64,000 nt of DNA from the NCBI GenBank assembly GCA_041661625.1, contig JBAZUB010000003.1, forward strand, positions 62,001 to 126,000, written 5' to 3'. Positions 51,821-58,325 of the stretch are shown one piece after another (the stretch's first letter is position 1; every line of letters begins with the position of its first letter). Below the pieces are notes generated by a model. The model was not told where the DNA came from, ran no database searches, and saw nothing but the letters and a program-made list of their open reading frames with translations. The DNA comes from Patescibacteria group bacterium (lineage in GTDB: Bacteria > Patescibacteriota > Patescibacteriia > JAHIZJ01). The position numbers and the translations under genes are program-made.

Positions 51821-52588
51821 ATGCCAAACGTTGCACACAGAATAAGAAACAACCAGCGAGCATGGGATAGAGTAGCCGATCTTTTTCTGGAAGCTACCGC
51901 CCTACCAGCGTGGGCTGTCTTTGGTGTTGGAAAAGATTTAGGGCTTATCCCAACAATTAAAGGGAAATCGTTCCTAGAAATAGGGTGTGGCAGCGGGCGA
52001 TCAATCGCATACCTAGCGCGCCATGGAGCAAAGAAAATTTACGCCATTGACGCATCACCCACACAAATACGCGAAGCCGCAAAATTCAATCACGTCGCAC
52101 ATCAGCGAGAAACCGTAAAATTGTTTACTGGTCCGATGGAAAAAAAGTACCCGATTCCACCAGTAGACATAGTTTTTTCAATTTACGGGCTGGGTTGGAC
52201 ACAAAGACCAGAAATTACTTTGAGACACATTTATCGCTACCTGAAGCCTGGGGGACGATTCATTTGGAGCTGGGACCACGCTCTCTTTTTCGATGTAGGT
52301 TATGAAAAGGATAAATTCGTCGTTCAGCATTCGTATCACGATGAGCGTGTATTACACCGTAAAGATTGGAAAAGACCTGGAGTCAATATATTCATTACCT
52401 ATCGCAAAACTGAAACATGGTTTCGGCTTTTGACCGAAGCAGGATTTAATATTATCGAATACCACGAGCCAAAGCCAAAAAACACCGATCGTGCTCATCG
52501 TGATCCCAAAAAATATTACTCCCTCCAGAAGGCAAAACTCATACCCGCATCATTTATTTTTGTCTGTCAGAAACCAATAAAGTCTTGA
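51821..52588 (+). CDS. Cassette class I methyltransferase
   Basis: 255 aa from ATG 51821; an in-frame TTG 12 bases earlier is possible. FLEIGCGSGRSIAYLARHGAKKIYAIDASPTQIREA is SAM motif I with the following acidic residue; VFSIYGLGWT and YLKPGGRFIWSWDH complete the fold. Substrate unknown; not closely similar to the 51066 protein. Cassette arms GTTGTCCGAAGATC.GCCTC at 51745 and complement ending 52633. TATAAT occurs just before the start. Confidence 0.8.
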   Translation: MPNVAHRIRNNQRAWDRVADLFLEATALPAWAVFGVGKDLGLIPTIKGKSFLEIGCGSGRSIAYLARHGAKKIYAIDASPTQIREAAKFNHVAHQRETVKLFTGPMEKKYPIPPVDIVFSIYGLGWTQRPEITLRHIYRYLKPGGRFIWSWDHALFFDVGYEKDKFVVQHSYHDERVLHRKDWKRPGVNIFITYRKTETWFRLLTEAGFNIIEYHEPKPKNTDRAHRDPKKYYSLQKAKLIPASFIFVCQKPIKS

Positions 52589-52626
52589 AACCGCTCTTAT
52601 CTTTATTGGGTGGGAGGCAAATCATC

Positions 52627-52647
52627 GGACAACAGCACATGATATAC
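52627..52647 (+). repeat. Left half of an attC-like site, right half missing
   Basis: GGACAAC-A-GCACATGATATAC: the correct R and L arms of the preceding cassette, but no complementary right arm (expected GTATATCATGTGC..GTTGTCC) is found downstream. Confidence 0.6.
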
Positions 52648-52680
52648 TAACATAATCAGCCACTAATTTATTCATATTGT

Positions 52681-53142
52681 ATGAATAGCATCAAAAGCAT
52701 TGAATACCTGAAAGGCAAAAACGTTTCTTTTCGGGTCATCAAATTTGCCAAAATTCCTAAGACCGCCGCCGATGTTGAACGCATATACAACTGTCCCTTG
52801 AGAGAGGTTTTGAAAGCCCTACTATTCATTGGTAAAGACAAGCCCTTTCTCGTGGTTCTAGAGGGCGACAAACGATTAGACTACAAAAAACTGGGTCCGG
52901 TTGTTCAAGAGGAGAAAATGAGAATGGCTAGACTAGAGGAGGTATTGGAAATCACCGGTTATTCGGTCGGTAGCGTGTCGCCATTCTCACTAAAGCAAGA
53001 CATCCTAAAGATCATGGACAACAACGTATTCAAGAACAAAAAGATCAACATCGGTAGTGGTGATCCTTATGCAGGAATCGAAATGGAATCCGTGGAATTA
53101 CGAAAGGCGTGGGATGGCAGATTTGCTGAAATCTCGGGATAA
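52681..53142 (+). CDS. YbaK/ProX-type aminoacyl-tRNA deacylase-like protein
   Basis: 153 aa. The YbaK/EbsC fold shows FRVIKFAKIPKTAADVERIYNCPLREVLKALLF (the conserved Lys in a hydrophobic strand), FLVVLEGDKRLDYKKLG, and SPFSLKQDILKIMDNNVF with INIGSGDPYAGIEM. Such proteins hydrolyse mischarged tRNAs (Cys- or Ala-tRNAPro) in trans. It lies between a half attC and the mini-site at 53152, so it seems to be in a damaged cassette. Ribosome site weak. Confidence 0.85.
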   Translation: MNSIKSIEYLKGKNVSFRVIKFAKIPKTAADVERIYNCPLREVLKALLFIGKDKPFLVVLEGDKRLDYKKLGPVVQEEKMRMARLEEVLEITGYSVGSVSPFSLKQDILKIMDNNVFKNKKINIGSGDPYAGIEMESVELRKAWDGRFAEISG

Positions 53143-53151
53143 TTTAACAAC

Positions 53152-53184
53152 GTAAAACACGGCGTATACGCCGAAATGTTATGT
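53152..53184 (+). repeat. Minimal attC-like site (33 bp)
   Basis: GTAAAAC-A-CGGCGTATACGCCG-AAAT-GTTATGT: complete R and L arms but no loop, the L arms forming the palindrome GGCGTATACGCC. Probably a deletion product that kept only the core. Confidence 0.7.
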
Positions 53185-53226
53185 GAAATATGCCAGGCTC
53201 AAATTTAGTCATTATTGACAATATCA

Positions 53227-53550
53227 ATGGGAACATCATCGAGAAACGATCGTATCAAAGCGTTTATCCTGTGGTACATCGGCACTGGAGCGCTTGTTTA
53301 CATCGTTGAGATTGCTTTTCTGCATGAACGACAATGGTTAGGCACGGATGGAAATTTTTCCTTCCTACAGTTATTACTTCAAATTCTCAGCCGTGCGGTG
53401 GCTTGGCCGATGCAAGTTCTTTTTGGTATCAACGGACTTGGTTTCAGCGCGGAGGGATTGTACGGTTCCTGGTATCTCATTGGCATAACGATTGTTTCTC
53501 TTTTTATTGGGTGGTGGATAATTCACACAAAGACTAAAAAACCCGCTTAG
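53227..53550 (+). CDS. Cassette ORF: small membrane protein
   Basis: 107 aa from ATG 53227. Three hydrophobic segments: AFILWYIGTGALVYIVEIAFL, FLQLLLQILSRAVAWPMQVLFGI and LYGSWYLIGITIVSLFIGWWI. No family recognised. The cassette starts GTTATGTGAAATATGCC at 53178; its own attC-like site is lost except for a GTTATAC right arm at 53565. Confidence 0.65.
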   Translation: MGTSSRNDRIKAFILWYIGTGALVYIVEIAFLHERQWLGTDGNFSFLQLLLQILSRAVAWPMQVLFGINGLGFSAEGLYGSWYLIGITIVSLFIGWWIIHTKTKKPA

Positions 53551-53564
53551 CATGATGTTTGGAC

Positions 53565-53571
53565 GTTATAC
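53565..53571 (+). repeat. Isolated attC right arm remnant
   Basis: GGAC-GTTATACG after CATGATGTTT; no left arm. Marks a degraded cassette junction between the 53227 and 53583 ORFs. Confidence 0.4.
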
Positions 53572-53582
53572 GAAAGGATGCC

Positions 53583-53735
53583 ATGAAATTTAAAATATTC
53601 TTTGCGTGGTTTGACTTTTGGGTCGGTTTTTTCTGGGATGCAAAGAAGCGGATACTATATTTTTGTCCACTGCCTTGCGTCGTTTTTTCGATCGCGTTCC
53701 CATCATCTAACAGCGCCAATACGCCATCCCATTAA
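53583..53735 (+). CDS. Cassette ORF: 50-aa hydrophobic peptide reading into attC
   Basis: 50 aa, AAAGGA 5 bp before the ATG. Aromatic and hydrophobic (FKIFFAWFDFWVGFFWDAKK, then ILYFCPLPCVVFSIAF). The last ten codons (SSNSANTPSH) are encoded by the attC-like site at 53705, so the protein tail depends on the recombination site. Function unknown. Confidence 0.5.
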   Translation: MKFKIFFAWFDFWVGFFWDAKKRILYFCPLPCVVFSIAFPSSNSANTPSH

Positions 53736-53769
53736 TTGGGGGCGGGCGCAGGAAGCTCAAACGTTATAC
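53705..53769 (+). repeat. attC-like site, divergent
   Basis: 65 bp. ATCTAAC-A-GCGCC ... GGGCGC...CTC-AAAC-GTTATAC. The arms pair over fewer bases and the right spacer is longer than in the other sites. Confidence 0.65.
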
Positions 53770-53805
53770 GACATCGAATAGCATCATTAATTAGCGCATA
53801 GACAA

Positions 53806-54456
53806 ATGAAAAGAACCCTGGAAAAAGAGATAATGGACGACAAAGAACAGGTTACCGCCTACGCCCGGGCTGATTTTTCTACGACAAATAATTTATTTAT
53901 TGCCAAAGTATCCAGATATAACAGAAAAAATATATTGGACCTGGGCTGTGGCCCGGCTGATATTCCAATCATTCTGGCCGGAAACAATCCCAATATCAGA
54001 ATCACGGCGGTTGACGCGTCCAGTGAGATGTTGGACTATGCCAGAAAACAAATAAAGTCGCGCAAACTGGATAAAAACATTACTTTGGTTAAGGGTAAAA
54101 TTCCGGGGTTAGCCAAATCACTAAACAACCGACGATACGATTTTATTATTTCCAAAGATTTACTGCATCACTTGCCGCAACCGGCACCGTTTTGGGAGGA
54201 AATCAAAAAGCTATCCAACAAAGGAACGGCGGTAATGGTCATGGACTTAATCAGACCCGATAATAAGGAACAGGCGAGAAAAATGGTTGAATCGGGTGCC
54301 AAGAATGAAGCGAAGATATTAAAAACTGATTTCTATAATTCCTTATTAGCCGCTTTTACCATTAAAGAAATTAAACAGCAGTTAAAAACGGCCAAATTGA
54401 ATCTTAAGGTGGAAAATATAGGCAGCCGGCATTTTTTGGTCAAGGGTAAAATGTAA
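53806..54456 (+). CDS. Cassette class I methyltransferase
   Basis: 216 aa (an alternative start is ATG 53833). NILDLGCGPADIPIILAGNNPNIRITAVDASSEML carries SAM motif I; ISKDLLHHLPQPAPFWEEIKKL and VMDLIRPDNKEQARKM follow. Third different methyltransferase in the array. Substrate unknown. Its cassette starts at GTTATACGACATCG (53763) but the end is degenerate (54478-54504). Confidence 0.8.
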   Translation: MKRTLEKEIMDDKEQVTAYARADFSTTNNLFIAKVSRYNRKNILDLGCGPADIPIILAGNNPNIRITAVDASSEMLDYARKQIKSRKLDKNITLVKGKIPGLAKSLNNRRYDFIISKDLLHHLPQPAPFWEEIKKLSNKGTAVMVMDLIRPDNKEQARKMVESGAKNEAKILKTDFYNSLLAAFTIKEIKQQLKTAKLNLKVENIGSRHFLVKGKM

Positions 54457-54477
54457 GTATCGCCGACATTTCACGTT

Positions 54478-54504
54478 ATACAACAGACGTGGGCGTAAAC
54501 GAGT
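54478..54504 (+). repeat. Degenerate attC-like site, end of array
   Basis: ATACAAC-AG-ACG-TGGG-CGT-AAAC-GAGTT keeps the AAC, short inverted L arms and AAAC, but R' is decayed. No further sites are seen downstream. Confidence 0.45.
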
Positions 54505-54536
54505 TCAGGCGCATGGTAAAGTATTAATAAAGCTCC

Positions 54537-54953
54537 ATGGCAGACTTCAATAAAATCGGCGTACTAATACTAAACGAGGACGCGACGAAATTCCTGGTTT
54601 GCGAAGTGCATCCACGGGTTCTGCCACCAACATATCTCATGCCGGGCGGTGTTTTCCACGAGGATTCGATCGAAGAGTGCATCGCCAATGAAATAAAGGA
54701 AGAGCTGGACAGCGCAGTCGATACTTCCACAATAGAGTTTATTGGCGAGTATATCGATGTGGCCGCGACCAATCCCGATAAAACGGTGGCTATTCAACTC
54801 TACAAAGGTGCGTTATTAAATGAGCCAAAGCCATCTTCCGAGGTTAAGCAGCTTCATTGGATCGGCAAAGAAGGGGAGAACCTTGAAGTTGTATCGCCGA
54901 TTATCCGGAATAAGATTATTCCCGATCTCATCAAACGAGGTATATTGAAATAA
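54537..54953 (+). CDS. NUDIX hydrolase
   Basis: 138 aa. NUDIX box GGVFHEDSIEECIANEIKEELD fits GX5EX7REUXEEXGU except Asn replacing the Arg. NUDIX enzymes hydrolyse nucleoside diphosphates linked to other moieties. Directly downstream of the last cassette remnant and without cassette ends, so regarded as chromosomal. Substrate unknown. Confidence 0.85.
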   Translation: MADFNKIGVLILNEDATKFLVCEVHPRVLPPTYLMPGGVFHEDSIEECIANEIKEELDSAVDTSTIEFIGEYIDVAATNPDKTVAIQLYKGALLNEPKPSSEVKQLHWIGKEGENLEVVSPIIRNKIIPDLIKRGILK

Positions 54954-55024
54954 AATTCATCGTCCAAAAGTAAGCATTCCAAAATTTTTGATATAATACC
55001 ATTCTACACATTACACACTACCAA

Positions 55025-55393
55025 ATGGAAAACGACGCAATGAAAAAACACACTTCCCCATTCATCGTAATAGCTGTTGTTATTCTTGCGGTGGGATTGG
55101 CATTTTTCGCTTTTCAATTATTATTTATCCAACCGGACAGTAAAAAAGTCGCCTGTAGCGAACTTCCTTCGGCTGAACAAGTCCAAAATATTCTTACCGA
55201 GCATACTGATATTATTCAGGAGCTGGGACGTCTCGGTCCCGAAAACACCATTCGATTTGATGCCGACGCGACTAGGTGTCCAGGTAAGGCCGACATTTTT
55301 ATCATTTACGGCACAGAGAAGCAACGTCATCAGATAAAAGATAGAATCGGCGATAATTTCTTCGGAATACCTTACCGAATGGCAAATATGTAA
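55025..55393 (+). CDS. Small membrane-anchored hypothetical protein
   Basis: 122 aa. N-terminal helix FIVIAVVILAVGLAFFAFQLLFI, then an extracytoplasmic domain with two cysteines (VACSELPSAEQV; ATRCPGKADIFIIYG) that could form a disulfide. Not recognised. ATAATA (54993-54998) upstream may be a -10 element. Confidence 0.65.
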   Translation: MENDAMKKHTSPFIVIAVVILAVGLAFFAFQLLFIQPDSKKVACSELPSAEQVQNILTEHTDIIQELGRLGPENTIRFDADATRCPGKADIFIIYGTEKQRHQIKDRIGDNFFGIPYRMANM

Positions 55394-55416
55394 TAAAACC
55401 TTGAGAGAATAGCAAC

Positions 55417-55875
55417 ATGTCCAAACTAGATCTCCAAAACGGCATTATCAAGAATTCGCGTGGACTAGTGTACAAAGTCGAAAATGGCCAACGGTTTTTT
55501 CTGTTGACGCAAGAGCTCGATGGCATCTACACGCTTCCGGGAGGCTGTAAGGATCTCGACGATGTCGACTCGCTGTCCGCCATGCAGCGTGAAATAAAGG
55601 AAGAATTAAACTTGAATACAACAGATTACGAAATACGTGGCTCGGATATCCAAAAGACATATCAGAATGTATATCCCGATCCCACCTCGGAAAGGTTCGG
55701 CAAGGACACAATCATTTGTTTGTTTCTTATTCAGTGTATTGATTCACAGTCAATCAAGTTATCAGATGATATAAAAAGTTTCCAGTGGTTTAATGAAATA
55801 GATGCTTTAAAGTCGTTAACCACAAACCACATGAAGGAAATGTTTCGGCTCGGTATGGAGTTATTGCAGAAATAA
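55417..55875 (+). CDS. NUDIX hydrolase
   Basis: 152 aa. NUDIX box GGCKDLDDVDSLSAMQREIKEELN is complete (Gly, Glu, Arg-Glu, Glu-Glu). Preceded by FFLLTQELDGIYTLPGG, with the W-to-Y variation seen in the family. Lies 23 bp after the 55025 gene. Different from the 54537 protein. Confidence 0.88.
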   Translation: MSKLDLQNGIIKNSRGLVYKVENGQRFFLLTQELDGIYTLPGGCKDLDDVDSLSAMQREIKEELNLNTTDYEIRGSDIQKTYQNVYPDPTSERFGKDTIICLFLIQCIDSQSIKLSDDIKSFQWFNEIDALKSLTTNHMKEMFRLGMELLQK

Positions 55876-55916
55876 TTTTACCCAAAGGTATCGTTTCATT
55901 GATTCGATCAATAAAT

Positions 55917-56543
55917 ATGGACAATAGTATAAAAGCGGTTCATGTATATGACCGGATAGCTAACGCGTACGCCGACGTGTTTTCGGAACCTTCCGAAAAT
56001 ATCGATGAGTTTTTGGAACTTTTACCAACCAAAAGCAAGATTTTGGACGTCGGCTGCGGTAACGGAGTTGATTGTATTTACGTAAAAAACAAAGGTTATG
56101 ACGTTGTCGGCGTCGATATGTCAGAAAAAATGCTTGATATCGCTAGAAGCAAATATCCTGAGATCGATTTTCGTCTGGGTGACATGAGAAAACTTGAGTT
56201 CGACAAGAATGAATTCGATGGAATTATTGCAGCTTGTTCGCTGATTCACATACCTAAGCGGGACATTCCAAGTACATTGAATCAGTTTGCAGGATTTCTT
56301 AAACATGGCGGCGCAGTATACATTCTGTTACAATCTGGAAAATCTGAAGAATTGTTCGTAAATGAACCTTTCAAACCCGATGAAAAGTTGTTTGTGAATG
56401 TCATTTCGTCGGACGAAATCGAACGGTTGCTCCAAGACGCTGGTTTCGAGATAGTACATAAACACGAACGTAAATCTTTAATAGAGAAGGAGCTCGACTT
56501 TATTCATTTGATCGTGATTGCTCGATATATAGGCGTCCATTAA
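55917..56543 (+). CDS. Class I methyltransferase, chromosomal paralogue of the cassette enzyme
   Basis: 208 aa from ATG 55917, chosen because it matches the start of the cassette paralogue (MDNS-KAV-VY). KILDVGCGNGVDCIYVKNKGYDVVGVDMSEKML is SAM motif I. About 73% identical by eye to 51066-51704 along its whole length, diverging only after the final LIVIARY. No cassette ends or attC-like site flank it. It is followed 3 bp later by the YdcF-like gene, so they are probably cotranscribed. Confidence 0.85.
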   Translation: MDNSIKAVHVYDRIANAYADVFSEPSENIDEFLELLPTKSKILDVGCGNGVDCIYVKNKGYDVVGVDMSEKMLDIARSKYPEIDFRLGDMRKLEFDKNEFDGIIAACSLIHIPKRDIPSTLNQFAGFLKHGGAVYILLQSGKSEELFVNEPFKPDEKLFVNVISSDEIERLLQDAGFEIVHKHERKSLIEKELDFIHLIVIARYIGVH

Positions 56544-56546
56544 CAT

Positions 56547-57137
56547 ATGAACCGTCCATTTGATTGTATTACCGACTTCATTTTTATTGAAAATCAACCT
56601 GCCAAGGCTGATATTATTCTAATTCCGGGTGGTTTACGGCCCCAGCTGATGGATAAAGCCGTGGAACTCTATCGGCAAGGTTTTGCCCCATACATACTTC
56701 CATCAGGAGGGGCTGGCCCAAAACTTAGTCGAGAAATAGAGGCCGGAACCGCACATTGGAAAAGTGAGTGGGAGTTTTTACAAAATATTGCCCTGCAAAA
56801 AGGAGTTCCGGAAAAAATGGTGTTGAAGGAAGACAAAGCCTTGAACACCTACGACAATGCTAGACTGTCGTGGCGAGTCGTTCAGCAACAGAATATCGAG
56901 GTTAATAAAGCCATCCTCGTGTGCAAGGCATTTCACGCTCGACGCGCACTACTGACTTATCAAGCCGCTTTTTCTTCAAAAATCGAATATATTATTTGTC
57001 CGATTATTGACGATCGTGATGTTCGACGGGACAATTGGTTCTTGGATGAAAAAAAGATTGAGCTAGTGATGGGTGAAATGGAAAAAATCGGGAAATATTT
57101 TGTGAAGCGTATTACCCAGTTAAATAATAACGCCTAA
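56547..57137 (+). CDS. YdcF/SanA-like DUF218 protein
   Basis: 196 aa. ADIILIPGGLRPQLMDKAVELYRQGFAPYILPSGG and LNTYDNARLSWRVVQQQNIEVNKAILVCKAFHARRALLTY are the conserved DUF218 segments (G-G motif, NT-x-E/D-N, and H-RR). Members include ElyC and SanA, linked to envelope lipid carrier metabolism in other bacteria. No membrane anchor is visible here, so a cytoplasmic form like YdcF is likely. Confidence 0.85.
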   Translation: MNRPFDCITDFIFIENQPAKADIILIPGGLRPQLMDKAVELYRQGFAPYILPSGGAGPKLSREIEAGTAHWKSEWEFLQNIALQKGVPEKMVLKEDKALNTYDNARLSWRVVQQQNIEVNKAILVCKAFHARRALLTYQAAFSSKIEYIICPIIDDRDVRRDNWFLDEKKIELVMGEMEKIGKYFVKRITQLNNNA

Positions 57138-57148
57138 ACAATAAACCC

Positions 57149-57484
57149 ATGGATTGCCTCTTCTGTAAAATCATTGAAAAAAGTATTCCCGGTGAGATTG
57201 TCTACGAGGACGATCAAGTGATCGCGTTCAAAGATATCCATCCCAAAGCGGATATCCACGTGCTGGTAATCCCGAAGCGGCACATTCAGTCGCTGGCTGG
57301 TTTGAGTGAGGCCGACGCGGCTTTGATCGGGCACTTAATTGTGGTAACGAGCCGGTTGGCGAAGGAATTGGGGATTGAATCGGGTTTCAAAGTAGCGGTA
57401 AACAGCGGGCTTAAGGCTGGCCAGGAGGTGGACCATCTCCACATCCATTTGATGGGCGGGCGCTTCCATAGTCACTTGGCCTAA
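57149..57484 (+). CDS. HIT-family nucleotide hydrolase
   Basis: 111 aa, a complete HINT-type protein: CLFCKIIEKSIPGEIVYEDDQVIAFKDIHPKADIHVLVIPKRHI and the catalytic HxHxHxx in QEVDHLHIHLMGGR. It hydrolyses AMP-linked substrates. Ends just upstream of the rpsU promoter. Confidence 0.95.
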   Translation: MDCLFCKIIEKSIPGEIVYEDDQVIAFKDIHPKADIHVLVIPKRHIQSLAGLSEADAALIGHLIVVTSRLAKELGIESGFKVAVNSGLKAGQEVDHLHIHLMGGRFHSHLA

Positions 57485-57485
57485 T

Positions 57486-57514
57486 TTGACGCACGTTGCC
57501 ATCCGTGGTATATT
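57486..57514 (+). promoter_or_regulatory. Sigma-70 promoter of rpsU
   Basis: TTGACG (57486-57491), 17-bp spacer, TATATT (57509-57514). Predicted start about 57521, leader about 47 nt. Confidence 0.75.
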
Positions 57515-57567
57515 CAACACGTTAGTATTTTTTAAATTATCTTATATTCACAAGGGAGGTGAATAGA

Positions 57568-57840
57568 GTGGTCGAAGTCCGCCGCAAGGATGGAGAATCT
57601 GGAGAAAGTCTGCTGCGCCGTTTTACTCGAAAGGTTCAACAAAGTGGCACATTGATTCGGGCCAAGAAAAGACGTTTTTACGAACCGCCCAAGAACAAAC
57701 GGGCCGTGCGCGAAGATGCAATTCGCCGGAGTGTTATTCGGGGAAAGCGCGAATATCTCAAGAAAATAGGCAAATTGGACGATTGGATGGAACGTAAAGG
57801 TTATCGAACATACAAGGGTTCAAAAAGATCAGGTTCTTAA
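57568..57840 (+). CDS. rpsU: Ribosomal protein bS21
   Basis: 90 aa from GTG 57568, with GGGAGG 8 bp upstream; a GTG nine bases earlier overlaps that site and is rejected. VEVRRKDGESGESLLRRFTRKVQQSGTL is the bS21 signature; the Lys/Arg-rich tail (REYLKKIGKLDDWMERKGYRTYKGSKR) is longer than in E. coli (71 aa). Part of the small subunit platform. Followed by yqeY, the usual rpsU-yqeY pairing. Confidence 0.95.
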   Translation: MVEVRRKDGESGESLLRRFTRKVQQSGTLIRAKKRRFYEPPKNKRAVREDAIRRSVIRGKREYLKKIGKLDDWMERKGYRTYKGSKRSGS

Positions 57841-57853
57841 AACATAGCTCGTT

Positions 57854-58309
57854 TTGATCCGAGAAAAAATTGAACAAAATTTGAAGTTAGCCCAGAAAAG
57901 CCAGGATGAGGCGACAGTTTCGACGCTGCGCCTGGTTTTGGCATCTATGAAGAATTTTCAGATCGAACAGCGGGGTCGCGATTTGACTGATGATGACATG
58001 ATTATGCTGTTGAAAAGGGAAGCCAAGAAGCGCACTGAAGCGATCGAGGCCTACACCAAAGGCGGCCGGGAAGAATTGCGCGCCAAAGAGGCTCACGAAC
58101 TGCAAATTATTAGGGAATATTTACCGCCGGAAATGTCTGAAGAAGAGGTAAGTAAGGTCATCCAGGCGGTTATCGGTGATCTGGGTGTTACTGATCCCAG
58201 CCAATTTGGCCGGGTAATGTCTGAGTCTATGAAACGCTTGGGTAACCAAGCTTCGGGCCAAATTGTTTCAGCGGTTGTCAAAAAGGCTCTCACTAAACCA
58301 AAAGACTAA
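57854..58309 (+). CDS. yqeY: GatB/YqeY domain protein
   Basis: 151 aa, TTG start 14 bp after rpsU. LKLAQKSQDEATVSTLRLVLASMKNFQIEQRG, MLLKREAKKRTEAIEAYTKGGREELRAKEAHELQIIREYLP and FGRVMSESMKRLGNQASGQIVSAVVKKAL cover the whole family. Related to the tRNA-binding tail of GatB; its own role is unsettled. Confidence 0.94.
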   Translation: MIREKIEQNLKLAQKSQDEATVSTLRLVLASMKNFQIEQRGRDLTDDDMIMLLKREAKKRTEAIEAYTKGGREELRAKEAHELQIIREYLPPEMSEEEVSKVIQAVIGDLGVTDPSQFGRVMSESMKRLGNQASGQIVSAVVKKALTKPKD

Positions 58310-58325
58310 GTAATCGAAAGCGCCA

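Larger units (their letters stand above)
45560..54504 (+). mobile_element. Integron-type gene cassette array lacking an integrase (CALIN-like)
   Basis: A run of short, unrelated ORFs is separated by hairpin sites of common design. The left arm ends ...AAC then one base then GCG; the right arm is CGC(CG)-AAAC-GTTRTRY; the arms are imperfect inverted repeats with an asymmetric unpaired spacer (1 versus 4 bases). Nine compact sites are 33-162 bp long; two more are split by a gene, and several are degenerate. Cassette boundaries fall at GTT of the right arm. At least ten cassettes begin and end with reverse-complementary sequence. No tyrosine recombinase IntI and no attI are in the window. Sites become degenerate toward 54.5 kb. 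Confidence 0.85.

Noticed and set aside
45560..54504. Explaining the repeated hairpins as MITEs or ERIC-like elements
   Set aside because: The hairpins occur only between short ORFs, always in the same orientation with conserved AAC/GTT edges, and cassette ends match each other, which fits attC sites better; kept as the main alternative.
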